From assembly GCF_023935105.1 (NCBI RefSeq), contig NZ_CP096040.1:1240001-1304000 (forward strand): a DNA stretch of 64,000 nt. The letters are read 5' to 3'. This stretch comes from Caulobacter segnis. Its GTDB lineage: Bacteria; Pseudomonadota; Alphaproteobacteria; Caulobacterales; Caulobacteraceae. Numbering within the stretch: position 1 is the first letter of the stretch; the number at the start of each line of letters is the position of its first letter. Below, piece by piece: positions 8,097 to 17,282 of the stretch. Below the pieces are notes generated by a model. The model was not told where the DNA came from and searched no databases. It saw only the letters and a list, made by a program, of their open reading frames with translations. The translations under genes were made by a program, and so were the position numbers.

Positions 8097-8232
8097 TTAG
8101 TCCGCGACGCCGCCGCGCAAAGGATCCTCGCCGGTCAGGTCCTTGATGTGCTGGCGCTGGCGGCGGACGCCCTCGGCCGTGACCTTGGGCTTGGGCGGTT
8201 CGGGGGCGCGGCGCGGGTTTCTTCGGGGTCAT
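8097..8232 (-). pseudogene. Small protein gene with a single-base frameshift
   Basis: ATG 8232 overlaps the stop of the DUF4126 gene by 4 bp (ATGA) and begins MTPKKPAPRP. The frame then becomes atypical (TAQAQGHGRGRPPP), while the neighbouring frame reads EPPKPKVTAEGV, RRQRQHIKDLTGEDPLRGG and VAD-stop at 8097-8099 with native C/G-ending codons. The two halves would join into a 44-residue protein if the five-G run at 8202-8206 were four. It may be a real mutation, a sequencing error, or coincidence. No family recognised. Confidence 0.5.
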
Positions 8233-8678
8233 CGCAGGGCTCGCGTGACCAGCTGGGCCGCGCCGACGGTCAGGGCGTCCTCGACCAGGCCGCTGGGCGT
8301 CTGGCCGAAGCGGTCGATGGCCCGCATGCGCAGGTTGAAGATGACATAGGCCGCCGCCACCGCCGCGCCGGCCGCGATCGCGCCGCCCAGCAGCATCCGC
8401 TTGCGTGGCGCCAGGGCCGCCCCGGTCAGGCCGGCGGTGATGACCCGCGCGGCGATGCCCAGCGGCACGATCCGGTCGGGCGCGGACTTCAGCTTGTCGC
8501 CCCACAGCTCGCCGGCGGCCAGGGCCTTGGTTCCCGCCGCGACCAGCGGGTGACCCAGCAGGCGGGCCGAGGGGTTGTTGTCGGCCAGATGACCGCCGTG
8601 AGCGGCCTCGCTGACCGCGGCCAGCGGCGTCATGGAACGGGATCCGGCCGACAGGCCGATGAGTAGGGAGCGGAGCAT
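8229..8678 (-). CDS. DUF4126 family membrane protein
   Basis: A 149-residue protein with the DUF4126 pattern: an N-terminal LSAGSRSMTPLAAV segment, then ALAAGELWGDKLKSAPDRIVPLGIAARVITAGLTGAAL, and a terminal GLVEDALTVGAAQLV. Three or four hydrophobic helices (about 5-20, 45-60, 78-92, 95-115) predict an inner-membrane protein. No biochemical role is established for the family. The stop overlaps the start of a small frameshifted gene. Confidence 0.7.
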   Translation of the reverse strand: MLRSLLIGLSAGSRSMTPLAAVSEAAHGGHLADNNPSARLLGHPLVAAGTKALAAGELWGDKLKSAPDRIVPLGIAARVITAGLTGAALAPRKRMLLGGAIAAGAAVAAAYVIFNLRMRAIDRFGQTPSGLVEDALTVGAAQLVTRALR

Positions 8679-8751
8679 ACGGGCGTTCCTATTGGCTGTC
8701 CCAACCAGAACCCCGCGCCGCCCGGTTCGATCCCTTGGCGGGCGACCGGCC

Positions 8752-9705
8752 TCAGGTCTCGGCCAGGAACCCCCGTACCAGGGCGTTGTAGGCGTCCGGC
8801 TGTTCGACCATGGTCATGTGCGAGCAGCCCTTCATCACCACCATGCGCTTCGGTCCGGAGATCCCGTCGCGGATGGTCTCGTGGCAGTCCAGGGTGACCT
8901 CGTCGAACTCGCCGGTGGTGATCAGGGTCTTCTGGGTGATGGCCTTCAGGTCCTTGCGGCGGTCCCAGGTCTTGATCACGCCGGTGATGTAGAACTCGTT
9001 GGGACCGTTCATCACCCGGTAGGCGATCGACTTGGAGAGGGCCTCGAACGAGACCAGGGCGTCCGGCGTCGGTGGGACCCGCAGGACGAAATTGTCGTAG
9101 AACTTCTGGGTCAGGGCAGCGTATTCGGGCGTGTCCATCTTACCGGCCTTCTCCAGGCCGTGCAGTTTGGCGGCGAAGCCGTCGGGCATGCTGTCGATCA
9201 GCCGTTGCTGGCCGGCCATGGCCTGGGGCACACTGGCCAGGGCGCCGCCCAGAATGACTTTCTCGACGCCCGCGCCGCGACCTTGGCACAGATACTCGAT
9301 GGCCAGCATCGAGCCCCACGAGTGTCCCAGCAGCACCACCCTCTCCAGGCCCAGGGCCTTGCGCACCGCATCCAGCTCGTCGACCGAGCGCTGGACGGTG
9401 TAGATCGCCGCGTCGGTCGGGGCGTCGGCCTTGCCCGTGCCCAGCTGGTCGTAGAAGATCACCGGGCGCTCGTCGGCCAGGGCCTTCATCGAGAGCAGGT
9501 AGTTGTGCGCCGCGCCGGGACCGCCATGCAGGGTCAGAAGCGGCGTCTTGCCGCCCGATCCGAACTTTCGCCAATAGATCTTGCCGCCCGGGATCTGGGC
9601 GTAGCCCTCCGCTTCCGGAACCGCGGCCTTGGCCATGCCCGCGCTCAGCAGGGCCGCGCCGCCGGCCAGCGCGCCGCGCCGGCTGATCGTCGTTCGATCG
9701 GTCAT
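8752..9705 (-). CDS. Alpha/beta hydrolase, prolyl aminopeptidase-like (S33)
   Basis: A 317-residue protein with a twin-arginine-type leader (TISRRGALAGGAALL, cleavage near AKA-AV), so probably exported folded. It has the S33 oxyanion signature LHGGPGAAHNY, the nucleophile elbow GHSWGS, an acid in TGEFDEVT and His in GCSHMT, which is a full Ser-Asp-His triad. The family removes N-terminal proline from peptides, although some members are esterases. The ATG 9705 start places the RR motif at residues 9-10; an upstream in-frame extension lacks support. Confidence 0.8.
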   Translation of the reverse strand: MTDRTTISRRGALAGGAALLSAGMAKAAVPEAEGYAQIPGGKIYWRKFGSGGKTPLLTLHGGPGAAHNYLLSMKALADERPVIFYDQLGTGKADAPTDAAIYTVQRSVDELDAVRKALGLERVVLLGHSWGSMLAIEYLCQGRGAGVEKVILGGALASVPQAMAGQQRLIDSMPDGFAAKLHGLEKAGKMDTPEYAALTQKFYDNFVLRVPPTPDALVSFEALSKSIAYRVMNGPNEFYITGVIKTWDRRKDLKAITQKTLITTGEFDEVTLDCHETIRDGISGPKRMVVMKGCSHMTMVEQPDAYNALVRGFLAET

Positions 9706-9778
9706 CTCTTGAAGTCCCCTGGCGCGGCTCGCGGCATGCGGGTCGATTAGTCGACGGCGCGCCAGAATGGCAAGGGGA

Positions 9779-10999
9779 TCAGGCTGCGTCGAGATCCATC
9801 GTCCGCGTCGTGCCGGCGATGAAGCCGCCACCCAGCACGCGCTCGGGATCGGCGGGATCGTACAGCACACAGGCCTGGCCCGGGGCGACGCCTTCCTCGG
9901 CGCCGTCGAACACGACCGCGACCTCGCCGTTCTTCAGCGCCAGGCGGCCGGAGACCGGTTCGCGGGTCGAGCGGACGCGGGCCAGCACGGGCTGGCCGTC
10001 TTCGGCGGCGGCTTCCAGGCTGTCCTGGCCGCCCAGCCAGCTGCCTTCCTTCAGGGTCAGGGACGCGGTCAGCAGGGCCTCGCGCGGACCGACGATCACG
10101 TGGCGCTTGTCGGCGTCGATGCGGACCACGAACAGCGGGTCGCCGACGGCGATGTTCAGGCCCCGGCGCTGGCCGATCGTGTAGCGGGTCACACCCTCGT
10201 GGCGACCCAGCACGCGGCCGTCCAGGTGCACGACGTCGCCCGGCTCCGCGCCCTGCGGCCGGATGCGGTCGATGACCGTGGTGTACTTGCCCTCGGGCAC
10301 GAAGCAGATGTCCTGGCTGTCGGGCTTGTCGGCGATGGCCAGGCCCAGGCCGGCGGCGACGGCGCGCACGGTCGGCTTGTCCATGCCGCCCAGCGGGAAG
10401 CGCAGGAAGTCCAGTTGGTCGCGCGTGGTGGCGAACAGGAAGTAGCTCTGGTCCTTGGCCGGGTCGGCGGCGCGGCGCAGCTGCGGGCGGTTGCCGCCCC
10501 CCGTGAAGGCCCGTTGCACATAGTGGCCGGTGGCCATGGCCTCGGCGCCCAGATCGCGGGCCACGTCCAGCAGGTCGCGGAACTTGACCGTCTGGTTGCA
10601 GCGCACGCACGGGATCGGCGTCTCGCCGCGCAGATAGGCGTCGGCGAAGTCCTCGATGACCTGCTCGCGAAAGCGGCTTTCGTAGTCCAGCACATAGTGC
10701 GGGATGCCGATCCGCTCGGCCGCCATGCGGGCGTCCAGGATGTCCTGGCCGGCGCAGCAGGCGCCCTTGCGCGAGACCGCCGCGCCGTGGTCGTAGAGCT
10801 GCAGGGTCACGCCGACCACGTCATAGCCGGCGCGGGCCAGCAGGGCGGCGGTGACGGTGGAGTCCACGCCGCCGGACATGGCCGCGACGATCCGCGTTCC
10901 CTCCGGCAGGCCGACCGCCGCGCGCACCTGTTCGACCGCGCGCGCGATGAGGGCGTCGGCGTTGTCGGTGGGGGCAGGGGACAGCAGGTCGGCGTTCAT
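9779..10999 (-). CDS. mnmA: tRNA-specific 2-thiouridylase MnmA
   Basis: A 406-residue protein of usual length. The ATP-pyrophosphatase loop SGGVDS is at residues 42-47. The catalytic cysteines are Cys131 (PIPCVRCN) and Cys232 (SQDICFV), which form the persulfide relay. MnmA adds sulfur to U34 of tRNA-Lys, -Glu and -Gln in the cytoplasm; a tRNA-Gln with a TTG anticodon, a natural substrate, lies at 52700. A conserved GHYVQ and the C-terminal beta-barrel with LGGGFI are seen. It is probably a separate transcript behind the flgL hairpin. Confidence 0.93.
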   Translation of the reverse strand: MNADLLSPAPTDNADALIARAVEQVRAAVGLPEGTRIVAAMSGGVDSTVTAALLARAGYDVVGVTLQLYDHGAAVSRKGACCAGQDILDARMAAERIGIPHYVLDYESRFREQVIEDFADAYLRGETPIPCVRCNQTVKFRDLLDVARDLGAEAMATGHYVQRAFTGGGNRPQLRRAADPAKDQSYFLFATTRDQLDFLRFPLGGMDKPTVRAVAAGLGLAIADKPDSQDICFVPEGKYTTVIDRIRPQGAEPGDVVHLDGRVLGRHEGVTRYTIGQRRGLNIAVGDPLFVVRIDADKRHVIVGPREALLTASLTLKEGSWLGGQDSLEAAAEDGQPVLARVRSTREPVSGRLALKNGEVAVVFDGAEEGVAPGQACVLYDPADPERVLGGGFIAGTTRTMDLDAA

Positions 11000-11044
11000 C
11001 CGCCGCCATATAGCGGCTGGAGGGCCTTTTTGCGAGGTCGCGGC

Positions 11045-11065
11045 GGGGCGGCTTGTCGCCGCCCC
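11045..11065 (-). terminator. Hairpin after flgL
   Basis: GGGGCGGC-TTGTC-GCCGCCCC is a perfect 8-bp stem that begins at the last base of the flgL stop codon. No U-run follows, so termination may be partial or Rho-assisted. It separates flgK-flgL from mnmA. Confidence 0.5.
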
Positions 11066-11988
11066 TACTTCAGGACGTTCAGCAGAGACGACTGCTGCAG
11101 GCTGCTGAACACCTGGGCCGAGGCCTGGACGGCCAGTTGGGCGGCCTGCAGGCGGGTGGCGGCGTCGGCCATGTCGACGTCGGTGATGCCGCCGACCATG
11201 GTCGTCAGGGTGTCGGCCTGGTTGGACAGGTCCTTCTGGGCGCTCTCGAAGCGCTTCTGGGTCACGCCATTCTTGCCCTGGGCGTCGATGACGCCCTTGT
11301 AGGCGTTGTCGAAGGTGGGCAGCAGGCCCTTCAGGAACGAGACCTGGGTGTCGTTGAGGTTGCCGGTGAACGGTCCGTTGGCGTCGACATAGGCCTGGAC
11401 CTGCTTGAAGGCGTCGAACACGTCGACCCCCACCGCGTCGCCCAGGATGCCGGTCTTGGCGCTGGTCTGCTCGTCGACCCGGTTGGTCTGGACGTACTGG
11501 TCGTTCTGGAACAGGTCCGTGGTCGCCGCGGCGGCGGTCAGGTCGGTCATGACGGTCGCCGTGGTGGTGGCGGTGTCGGTCTTGGCGCCCGAGAAGACAT
11601 AGAGGCCGTTCGACTTGGTGTTCAGCCCCTGGACCACCTCGCCGAAGCTGGCGGTCAGCTGCTGCATCAGGGTCGTGGCGTTGCCGGCCGCCAGCGAGTT
11701 GGCGATGGCCTCGCGGGCGCTCTGGGTGGCCGTGCCGATGCGGCCGAGGCCGGTGTCCTGCATCTCCAGCCGGTTGCCGACCATCTTGGACTGGTCGATC
11801 AGGCCGTTGATGCGCGTCTGCGTGCCGCGCATGGCGGTCAGCATCTCGGCGTTCTTGGCGTAACCCTTCAGGTCTGAGGCGACCTTCTGGCTGGACACCT
11901 GGGCGCCGACGTCATTCTGGCGCACCTGCGCCTTCATGAGGTTGGACGTCATGATGTTGTAGTTCTGGACGGTGGAGACGCGGGTCAT
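11065..11988 (-). CDS. flgL: Flagellar hook-filament junction protein FlgL
   Basis: A 307-residue flagellin-fold protein. Conserved helical ends are visible: the N-terminal [17 protein letters not shown] stretch and the C-terminal [40 protein letters not shown], typical of FlgL/flagellin D0 domains. It is exported by the flagellar type III system and links the hook cap region to the filament. Its ATG 11988 lies 3 bp after the flgK stop, so the two are one operon with coupled translation. In C. crescentus nomenclature this is in the flaN operon. Confidence 0.85.
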   Translation of the reverse strand: MTRVSTVQNYNIMTSNLMKAQVRQNDVGAQVSSQKVASDLKGYAKNAEMLTAMRGTQTRINGLIDQSKMVGNRLEMQDTGLGRIGTATQSAREAIANSLAAGNATTLMQQLTASFGEVVQGLNTKSNGLYVFSGAKTDTATTTATVMTDLTAAAATTDLFQNDQYVQTNRVDEQTSAKTGILGDAVGVDVFDAFKQVQAYVDANGPFTGNLNDTQVSFLKGLLPTFDNAYKGVIDAQGKNGVTQKRFESAQKDLSNQADTLTTMVGGITDVDMADAATRLQAAQLAVQASAQVFSSLQQSSLLNVLK

Positions 11989-11991
11989 GGC

Positions 11992-14103
11992 CTACCTCAT
12001 AATTCCGACGAGCACGTCGAACATGTCCTTGGTCGCCTGGATCAGGCGGGCCGAGGCGTTGAAGGCTTGCTGGTAGGTGGTCAGGTTGATCAGTTCTTCG
12101 TCGAGGTTCACGCCCTCTTCCGACTGGCGCTGGCTGTCGACTTCGCTGGACACCGCCTCGGCGGCGTCCTTGCGGCTGGCCGCGGTGGCGGCCTTGCGGG
12201 CGACCGCGCCGCTGAAGTCCGAGGCGTAGCGGTTGACCGTCATGGTGACGGCCGAGGCGTCGCCGGCGGCCGAGAAGGCGGTGGTGGTCTCGCCGGCCTT
12301 GGCCAGGGCCAGGGCGCCGCGGCCGTCGCCGATGGCCAGGGCCGCCGCGCCGCCGACCACCTGGGTCAGGTCCAGCTTGGCGAAGGGCAGAAGCTTGGGG
12401 TTCTGGTCCATCGCCGTGTTGACGTAGAACTTTTCGCCCCGGGTGCTGCGCTCGGCCGGGCCGATGCCGAAGAGCTGGCTGGCCGAGGGGCCGCCGACGC
12501 CGCGCTCGGTGGTGTCGGCCTGGATCGACATCGTCACCGGCGTGGTGCTGTTCGAGGCGAAGCTGATCTGGCCCTTGCTGTTCAGCGAGAACTGGCCGTA
12601 CAGGCCCGTGCCCGAGGCGCGCGAGTTCAGGGCGTCCAGCATGTCCTGCATCGTGCCGCCGAGAGGCGGGGCGACGGTGATGTCGCGAATGCGGCCGCCC
12701 TCGACGTCGGTCAGGCGGATGGTCATGGCGCCCGAGGTGAAGCCGTTCGGGTCGGCCGCCGTCAGGCCCGTCTCGTAGGGCGAGTAGCCGTTCGTGCGGA
12801 TGATGTCGTTCAGGCCGAAATAGTGGCTGAAGCCCTTGCCGGCCTTGGTCGCCGGCGTGGTCGCATCGTCCTGGATGGCCACGCCCAGGCCGCCGTTCCC
12901 GGTGATGCTGAGCGCGCCGCCCGAGAAGCCCACCGCGCCGGAGCCGCCCATGGCGGTGTTCAGCTGGGTCATGAAGTCGGCGGGGGTGAAGGCCGGGCCG
13001 GCGGCGCCGTTGACGGTCATCGTGCCGGCGTCGAAGTCGATGTCGATCCGGCGCTGGATGACGCCGCCGCTATCGGTCAGGGCGATCGTGGTCTTGCCGG
13101 TGAAGCCGGTGATCGCGGCCTGGGCGTCCAGGCCGGTGTCGCGCCCGTTCAGGGTGGTCGGGGCCGGCACCGACGAGGCGGCGTTGGACGCGCGGTTGAT
13201 TTCCTCGGCCGCGCGCGAGGTGAACTCGCCTAGCTGGTCGGACAGGCTGACCAGCTCGACGTTGCGCACATCCATCAGGCCCTTGATCTCGCCGCTGGAG
13301 ATGTTCAGCGGGGTGGGCTGGACCGAGCCGTTGGCCAGCTGCACCGTCAGATAGCCCGTGGCCGTCGGTGAGGTCTGGTAGGTCAGCTTGGCCGCGCCGT
13401 CGCCGGCCAGCGGCAGGCCTTCGGTCGAGCGCACATAGATGCCGCCCAGGGTGCGGGGCGTGATCTGGACGTTCATCAGCTTGCTGAGCTCGTCGACCAG
13501 CCCGCTCTGGACGTTCTCGGCGCCGGTGGCGTCGGCTCCGGCCACCTTGGCGCGGGTGATGTCGGTGTTCAGGCCGTTGATCTGGTCCAGCAGGTCGTTG
13601 ACGCGATCGATATCGCCCGAGATGCGGGCGTCGGCGTCCTTGCCCAGCTTGGACAGCGACGAGGTGATCCGGCTGGACTCGCTGAGGAAGTCGTCCACCC
13701 GCGTGAGCGCCTGGGTGCGCAGCAGGGAAGAGGACGGATCATCCTGGGCCGCCGAGAACGCCGAGTAGATGTCGTCCAGGGTCGAGAAGAAGCTGGTGTC
13801 GCCGCTAGGGTCGCCGAACAGCTGCTGGGCGCTGTTCAGGGTGTCGGAGACGACCGAGGCGCGGCTGCCGTCGGAAGAGGCGTTCAGGCTGGCCGACTGC
13901 AGGAAGCGGTCGGTCGCGCGCTTGATGGCGTCGATGCTGACGCCCACGCCCATGCCGTTGGACAGCAGGTTCGACTGGCTGACAGTCTTGCGGACGTAGC
14001 CGGAGGTGTTGACGTTGGCGATGTTGTCCGACGTGACGCGCAGACCCGTCTGCGCGGCCATCATGCCGGACGTCGCCGTGCTCATGATCGCGTTCAGCGA
14101 CAT
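11992..14103 (-). CDS. flgK: Flagellar hook-associated protein FlgK
   Basis: A 703-residue HAP1. The N-terminal rod/hook signature ATSGMMAAQTGLRVTSDNIANVNTSGYVRKT and the C-terminal LDEELINLTTYQQAFNASARLIQATKDMFDVL are both present; between them lies a long variable region. It forms the first junction layer on the hook and is exported without a cleaved signal. ATG 14103 is fixed by the Shine-Dalgarno AAGGAG 7 bases upstream; an upstream start at 14142 is rejected. Transcription probably starts from the sigma-54 promoter at 14266-14280. Confidence 0.92.
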   Translation of the reverse strand: MSLNAIMSTATSGMMAAQTGLRVTSDNIANVNTSGYVRKTVSQSNLLSNGMGVGVSIDAIKRATDRFLQSASLNASSDGSRASVVSDTLNSAQQLFGDPSGDTSFFSTLDDIYSAFSAAQDDPSSSLLRTQALTRVDDFLSESSRITSSLSKLGKDADARISGDIDRVNDLLDQINGLNTDITRAKVAGADATGAENVQSGLVDELSKLMNVQITPRTLGGIYVRSTEGLPLAGDGAAKLTYQTSPTATGYLTVQLANGSVQPTPLNISSGEIKGLMDVRNVELVSLSDQLGEFTSRAAEEINRASNAASSVPAPTTLNGRDTGLDAQAAITGFTGKTTIALTDSGGVIQRRIDIDFDAGTMTVNGAAGPAFTPADFMTQLNTAMGGSGAVGFSGGALSITGNGGLGVAIQDDATTPATKAGKGFSHYFGLNDIIRTNGYSPYETGLTAADPNGFTSGAMTIRLTDVEGGRIRDITVAPPLGGTMQDMLDALNSRASGTGLYGQFSLNSKGQISFASNSTTPVTMSIQADTTERGVGGPSASQLFGIGPAERSTRGEKFYVNTAMDQNPKLLPFAKLDLTQVVGGAAALAIGDGRGALALAKAGETTTAFSAAGDASAVTMTVNRYASDFSGAVARKAATAASRKDAAEAVSSEVDSQRQSEEGVNLDEELINLTTYQQAFNASARLIQATKDMFDVLVGIMR

Positions 14104-14265
14104 GCATAGGCTCCTTGCAGCTCGGCAAACCGCGCAACGCAAGACGCGTCATTGCCCGGCGAAACTTGCCGGGTCGCGGTGGGGATTGGATCCCCGATAT
14201 GTGCCAAGCCATTGAAATTCATGGCGATATGTTCCGGTGGTCGGAAATTCGACAAGACGTCCTGC

Positions 14266-14280
14266 GCAAGGACGGCGCCA
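14266..14280 (-). promoter_or_regulatory. Sigma-54 promoter of flgK-flgL
   Basis: On the minus strand this reads TGGCGC-CGTCC-TTGC, matching the sigma-54 consensus TGGCAC-N5-TTGC at exact spacing with one mismatch in the -24 element. It predicts a start near 14254 and a leader of about 150 bases to flgK. In C. crescentus the flaN operon is known to be sigma-54 and FlbD dependent. Confidence 0.75.
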
Positions 14281-14345
14281 ACTGGCCCGGAGGCGGCCTT
14301 GCGACGCGGCGACGCGGCAACAGACGTCCTTGCCGGGCCCTCGAA

Positions 14346-14363
14346 CTCGGCAAAAAGCGCCGC
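14346..14363. promoter_or_regulatory. Candidate ftr site (FlbD enhancer)
   Basis: CTCGGCAAAAAGCGCCGC has the form of Caulobacter ftr elements (CGGC, A-rich centre, GC-rich end). It lies between the two divergent sigma-54 promoters, about 70 bp from flgK's and 75 bp from fliK's, where one FlbD enhancer could serve both. The consensus is recalled from memory, not computed. Confidence 0.45.
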
Positions 14364-14438
14364 ACAAGGCGCGATTTTTCTTCGTAAACAAGGAATTAAA
14401 TCGAAGGAAATCCGTTGGTTAGAGGTGGTTTTCGGAGT

Positions 14439-14454
14439 TGGCCCGACCATTGCT
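14439..14454 (+). promoter_or_regulatory. Sigma-54 promoter of fliK-flgD-flgE
   Basis: TGGCCC-GACCA-TTGCT fits TGGCAC-N5-TTGCW at exact spacing with one mismatch. The expected start is near 14465, about 65 bases before fliK. This corresponds to the C. crescentus flbG promoter, which is divergent from flaN. Confidence 0.8.
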
Positions 14455-14528
14455 CAGAGGGAAGTCGATCAAAGCGTGTTCGTCATGGACCGCCGCACCA
14501 ACCGAGCCCAAGCGAGCAACGACTGCGA

Positions 14529-16418
14529 ATGACCGCGATCGCCGCCCCTACCGCCGCTCTTCCCGCCGCCCCGGCCCCGTCGGCGAGCGCCAAGTCGTCG
14601 AACGACGGCTTCGACGCCCTGCTGGCCATCGCGGGTAAGGACGACGAGGCCCCCGCGCCCCGCGCCGCGCGCTCGGACAGCAAGAGCGAGCCCCGCGAGG
14701 CCAAGGACGACCGGCGCGACGTGAAGACGGCCGACAAGCCGGCGCGCGATACGTCCAAGGCCGACGCCAAGGCCGCGGACCGGGCCGATGATCGGGCCGA
14801 CGCCGCCCAGGACGCCCGCGCCGATCGCGCCGACGCCGCCGGCAAGGCCGCTGACCGGGCCGCCGATCGCGCCTCGGACAAGGCTTCGGACCGGGCTTCG
14901 GACAGGGCCGACGCCACCCAGGACGCCAAGGCCGACGCCGCCGGCGACAAGGCCGCCGCTTCGGACAAGGCCACCGACACCGCCGACAAGGCCTCGGACG
15001 CCGCCCAGGCCGATACGACCGACGCCGCCGCTCAAGCCGCCGCCGCCCAGGCCGCTGCCACCCTGATCGCGGCCATGACCGTCCCCGTGCAAGCCACGGT
15101 CCAGGTCGTGGCGACCGGTGACGCCCAGCCGGCCGTCGAGGCCACGGCCCCCGACCAGGCCGCCGATTTCACCGCCGTCGTCGCGGCCGCCCAGACCGCT
15201 CCGGTCGCCGCCCAGCCCGCCCAGCCCGCGCCGGCCGCTCAGCAAGCGTCGGCGACGCCGGCCCAGGCGACCGCCGCCCAGGCTCAGCCGACCGCCGCCG
15301 CCGCCGTCCAAGCCGCCGCGCCGCAAGGCCAGGCCGTGGACGCCGCCGCGCTTGAAGCCCTGGCCCAGCTCTCGGCCGACGCCGCGGCCCCGGTCGCCGC
15401 GAGCGATGTGGACCAGACCGCGCCGAAGACCGCCGAAACCAAGCCCGCCGCCGACGCCGCCAAGACGGCCGAGGCCCCGAAGGTCGCCTTGGCCCAGCCG
15501 ACCGCGCCGGCCCCGGTCGCCGCGCCGGTCGTCGCGCCTGTCCAGGCCGAGGTCGTCGCCGAGGTCGCGCCGGTCGCCGAGGCGGCGACGGCCGAAGCCG
15601 CCGTGGAAACCGTCGAGGCCGCCGCGCCGGAAGTCGCCTCGGCCACCCCCAAGACCGCCGAGGCCCCCAAGGCCGCGCCGGCGCCGCTGGCCGCCCAGGC
15701 CAAGGCCGCCGACGCCGTGGCCGTCGAGACCGCCCAGGCCGTGACCGCCGTCGCCGCGGGCGCCGCCGGAAACGGGGGCAAAACGAACACCGACGGCAAG
15801 GGCTCGAACCCCAACGCCGCGACGGTCGCCGCGGTCGACGCCCCGGCCGCCACCGCCGCCGCCGTGGACACCAACGCCCTGGCCGCGCCGGCTCCGGCCC
15901 TGCAGGCTCCGGCGGCCAGCGCCTCGGCCCCGGCCGCCGCGCCGGCTCCGGTGCGCGGCTCGCCCGAGACGGTCGCGGCCCTGTCGGCCGAGATCGTCAA
16001 GAAGGCCGACGCCAAGACCACCCGCTTCGACGTCGCCCTGACGCCGGAAGGCCTGGGCAAGGTCGACGTGCGTATCGAGATCGGCCGCGACGGCGCCCTG
16101 ACCGCCTCGATGAAGTTCGACACGGTCCACGCCGCCCAGGAGCTGCGCAACAAGGCCGGCGAACTGCGCCAGGCCCTGGCCGACGCCGGCTTCAACGTCG
16201 CCGACAACGCCCTGAGCTTCGACGTCTCGAGCCAGAACAGCGGCCAGAACCAGAACCCCTTCCTCGCCTTCCAGGACTTCGGCGACCAGGGCCAGCGCGC
16301 CTTCAGCGGCCGCGCCTTCCAGGCCGCCCTGACCGGCGAGGAAGACATCGTCATCACCCCCGAACTGCTGCCCGGCCTGAAGACGGCCGCCGACAGCGGC
16401 CTGGACATCCGGATTTAA
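14529..16418 (+). CDS. fliK: Flagellar hook-length control protein FliK
   Basis: A 629-residue protein. The C-terminal hook-length domain (about 500-590) is recognisable: TTRFDVALTPEGLGKVDVRI, DGALTASMKFD, ELRNKAGELRQALADAGF and NALSFDVS. The N-terminal 490 residues are low complexity, very rich in Ala, Pro, Val, Gln, with (A/S)DRA/DKA-type repeats at about 70-155. This is the expected ruler part, which varies freely between species. FliK is exported during hook assembly and then switches export specificity through FlhB. The start is ATG 14529 (MTAIAAP); it has no strong ribosome-binding site. Confidence 0.88.
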   Translation: MTAIAAPTAALPAAPAPSASAKSSNDGFDALLAIAGKDDEAPAPRAARSDSKSEPREAKDDRRDVKTADKPARDTSKADAKAADRADDRADAAQDARADRADAAGKAADRAADRASDKASDRASDRADATQDAKADAAGDKAAASDKATDTADKASDAAQADTTDAAAQAAAAQAAATLIAAMTVPVQATVQVVATGDAQPAVEATAPDQAADFTAVVAAAQTAPVAAQPAQPAPAAQQASATPAQATAAQAQPTAAAAVQAAAPQGQAVDAAALEALAQLSADAAAPVAASDVDQTAPKTAETKPAADAAKTAEAPKVALAQPTAPAPVAAPVVAPVQAEVVAEVAPVAEAATAEAAVETVEAAAPEVASATPKTAEAPKAAPAPLAAQAKAADAVAVETAQAVTAVAAGAAGNGGKTNTDGKGSNPNAATVAAVDAPAATAAAVDTNALAAPAPALQAPAASASAPAAAPAPVRGSPETVAALSAEIVKKADAKTTRFDVALTPEGLGKVDVRIEIGRDGALTASMKFDTVHAAQELRNKAGELRQALADAGFNVADNALSFDVSSQNSGQNQNPFLAFQDFGDQGQRAFSGRAFQAALTGEEDIVITPELLPGLKTAADSGLDIRI

Positions 16419-16432
16419 GGAAGGATCGCGCC

Positions 16433-17149
16433 ATGACCACGGCCGTCTCGTCGCAGAACACCTCGTCGGTCCTCGACAAGATCAACAATTCGCGCTCGTC
16501 GCTCGCCAACAACGAGCAGACGTTCCTGAAGCTACTGACCACCCAGCTGAAGAACCAGGATCCGCTGTCGCCCACCGACACGACCCAGATGACCCAGCAG
16601 ATCACCTCGATGACCGGCGTCGAGCAGCAGCTGGTCACCAATGACCTGCTGGCCGCCCTGGTCGGCATGAACACCGGCACGGGCCTGTCGGAAGGCGTCA
16701 ACATGATCGGCAAGCAGGTCACCGCGACCACCGACAACTCAACCCTGAAGAACGGCAAGGCGACCTTCTCGTGGAGCCAGCCCGGCGCCTCGACCTCGCT
16801 GACGGTCGAAGTCAAGAACGCCGCCGGCAAGGTGGTTCGCACCCTGAAGCCGGACGACCAGAAGAGCGGCGCCCACACCATCACCTGGGACGGCAAGGAC
16901 GACAGCGGGGCCCAGCTGGCCGACGGCGGGGTCTACACCATCGCCGTGACCGCCAAGGGCCCCGACGGCAAGGACCTGAAGGCCACGAACATCAAGGGCC
17001 GCGCCGAAGGCCTGGTCACCGCGGTCGACAACTCCACCGGCTCGCCGATGGTCATCGTCGACGGCCAGTCGATCCCGGTCGACAGCGTCATCGGCATCAC
17101 CGCCGTCGCCTCGAACAACAACACCGCGGCGGACAAAGAAGCCGCCTGA
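16433..17149 (+). CDS. flgD: Flagellar hook cap protein FlgD
   Basis: A 238-residue protein. The conserved N-terminal core is FLKLLTTQLKNQDPLSPTDTTQMTQQI, followed by a FlgD Ig/FlgD-tudor region with TFSWSQPG and the HTITWDGKDDSGAQLADGVYT-like stretch at about 130-165. It caps the growing hook and is exported by the flagellar system. ATG 16433 is preceded by AAGGAAGG at good distance, 15 bp after fliK's stop, so it is cotranscribed with fliK. Confidence 0.93.
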   Translation: MTTAVSSQNTSSVLDKINNSRSSLANNEQTFLKLLTTQLKNQDPLSPTDTTQMTQQITSMTGVEQQLVTNDLLAALVGMNTGTGLSEGVNMIGKQVTATTDNSTLKNGKATFSWSQPGASTSLTVEVKNAAGKVVRTLKPDDQKSGAHTITWDGKDDSGAQLADGGVYTIAVTAKGPDGKDLKATNIKGRAEGLVTAVDNSTGSPMVIVDGQSIPVDSVIGITAVASNNNTAADKEAA

Positions 17150-17282
17150 TCCTCTACCGACAATTCACCGATCGAACGGGCGTCAGAATGACGCCGACGC
17201 GGTCCCCGGAAGACGGTCTTCCCCGGGATCCAAACGCAAACAGCGCTGAACCCTCGAACCCCTTCAAAGCAGGAATTCAGTC

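Noticed and set aside
14189..14204. TTGGCACATAT on the minus strand as a second sigma-54 promoter for flgK
   Set aside because: The -24 half is good, but the -12 position reads GGGG instead of TTGC; the site at 14266-14280 fits far better.
14469..16130. A 553-codon Gly/Arg-rich frame opposite fliK
   Set aside because: It is the complement of FliK's Ala/Pro/Val repeats; no start signal and no family.
17150..17282. A sigma-54 promoter for flgE
   Set aside because: No TGGC-N-TTGC pattern with correct spacing was found in this gap, although a separate flaK promoter is known in C. crescentus.
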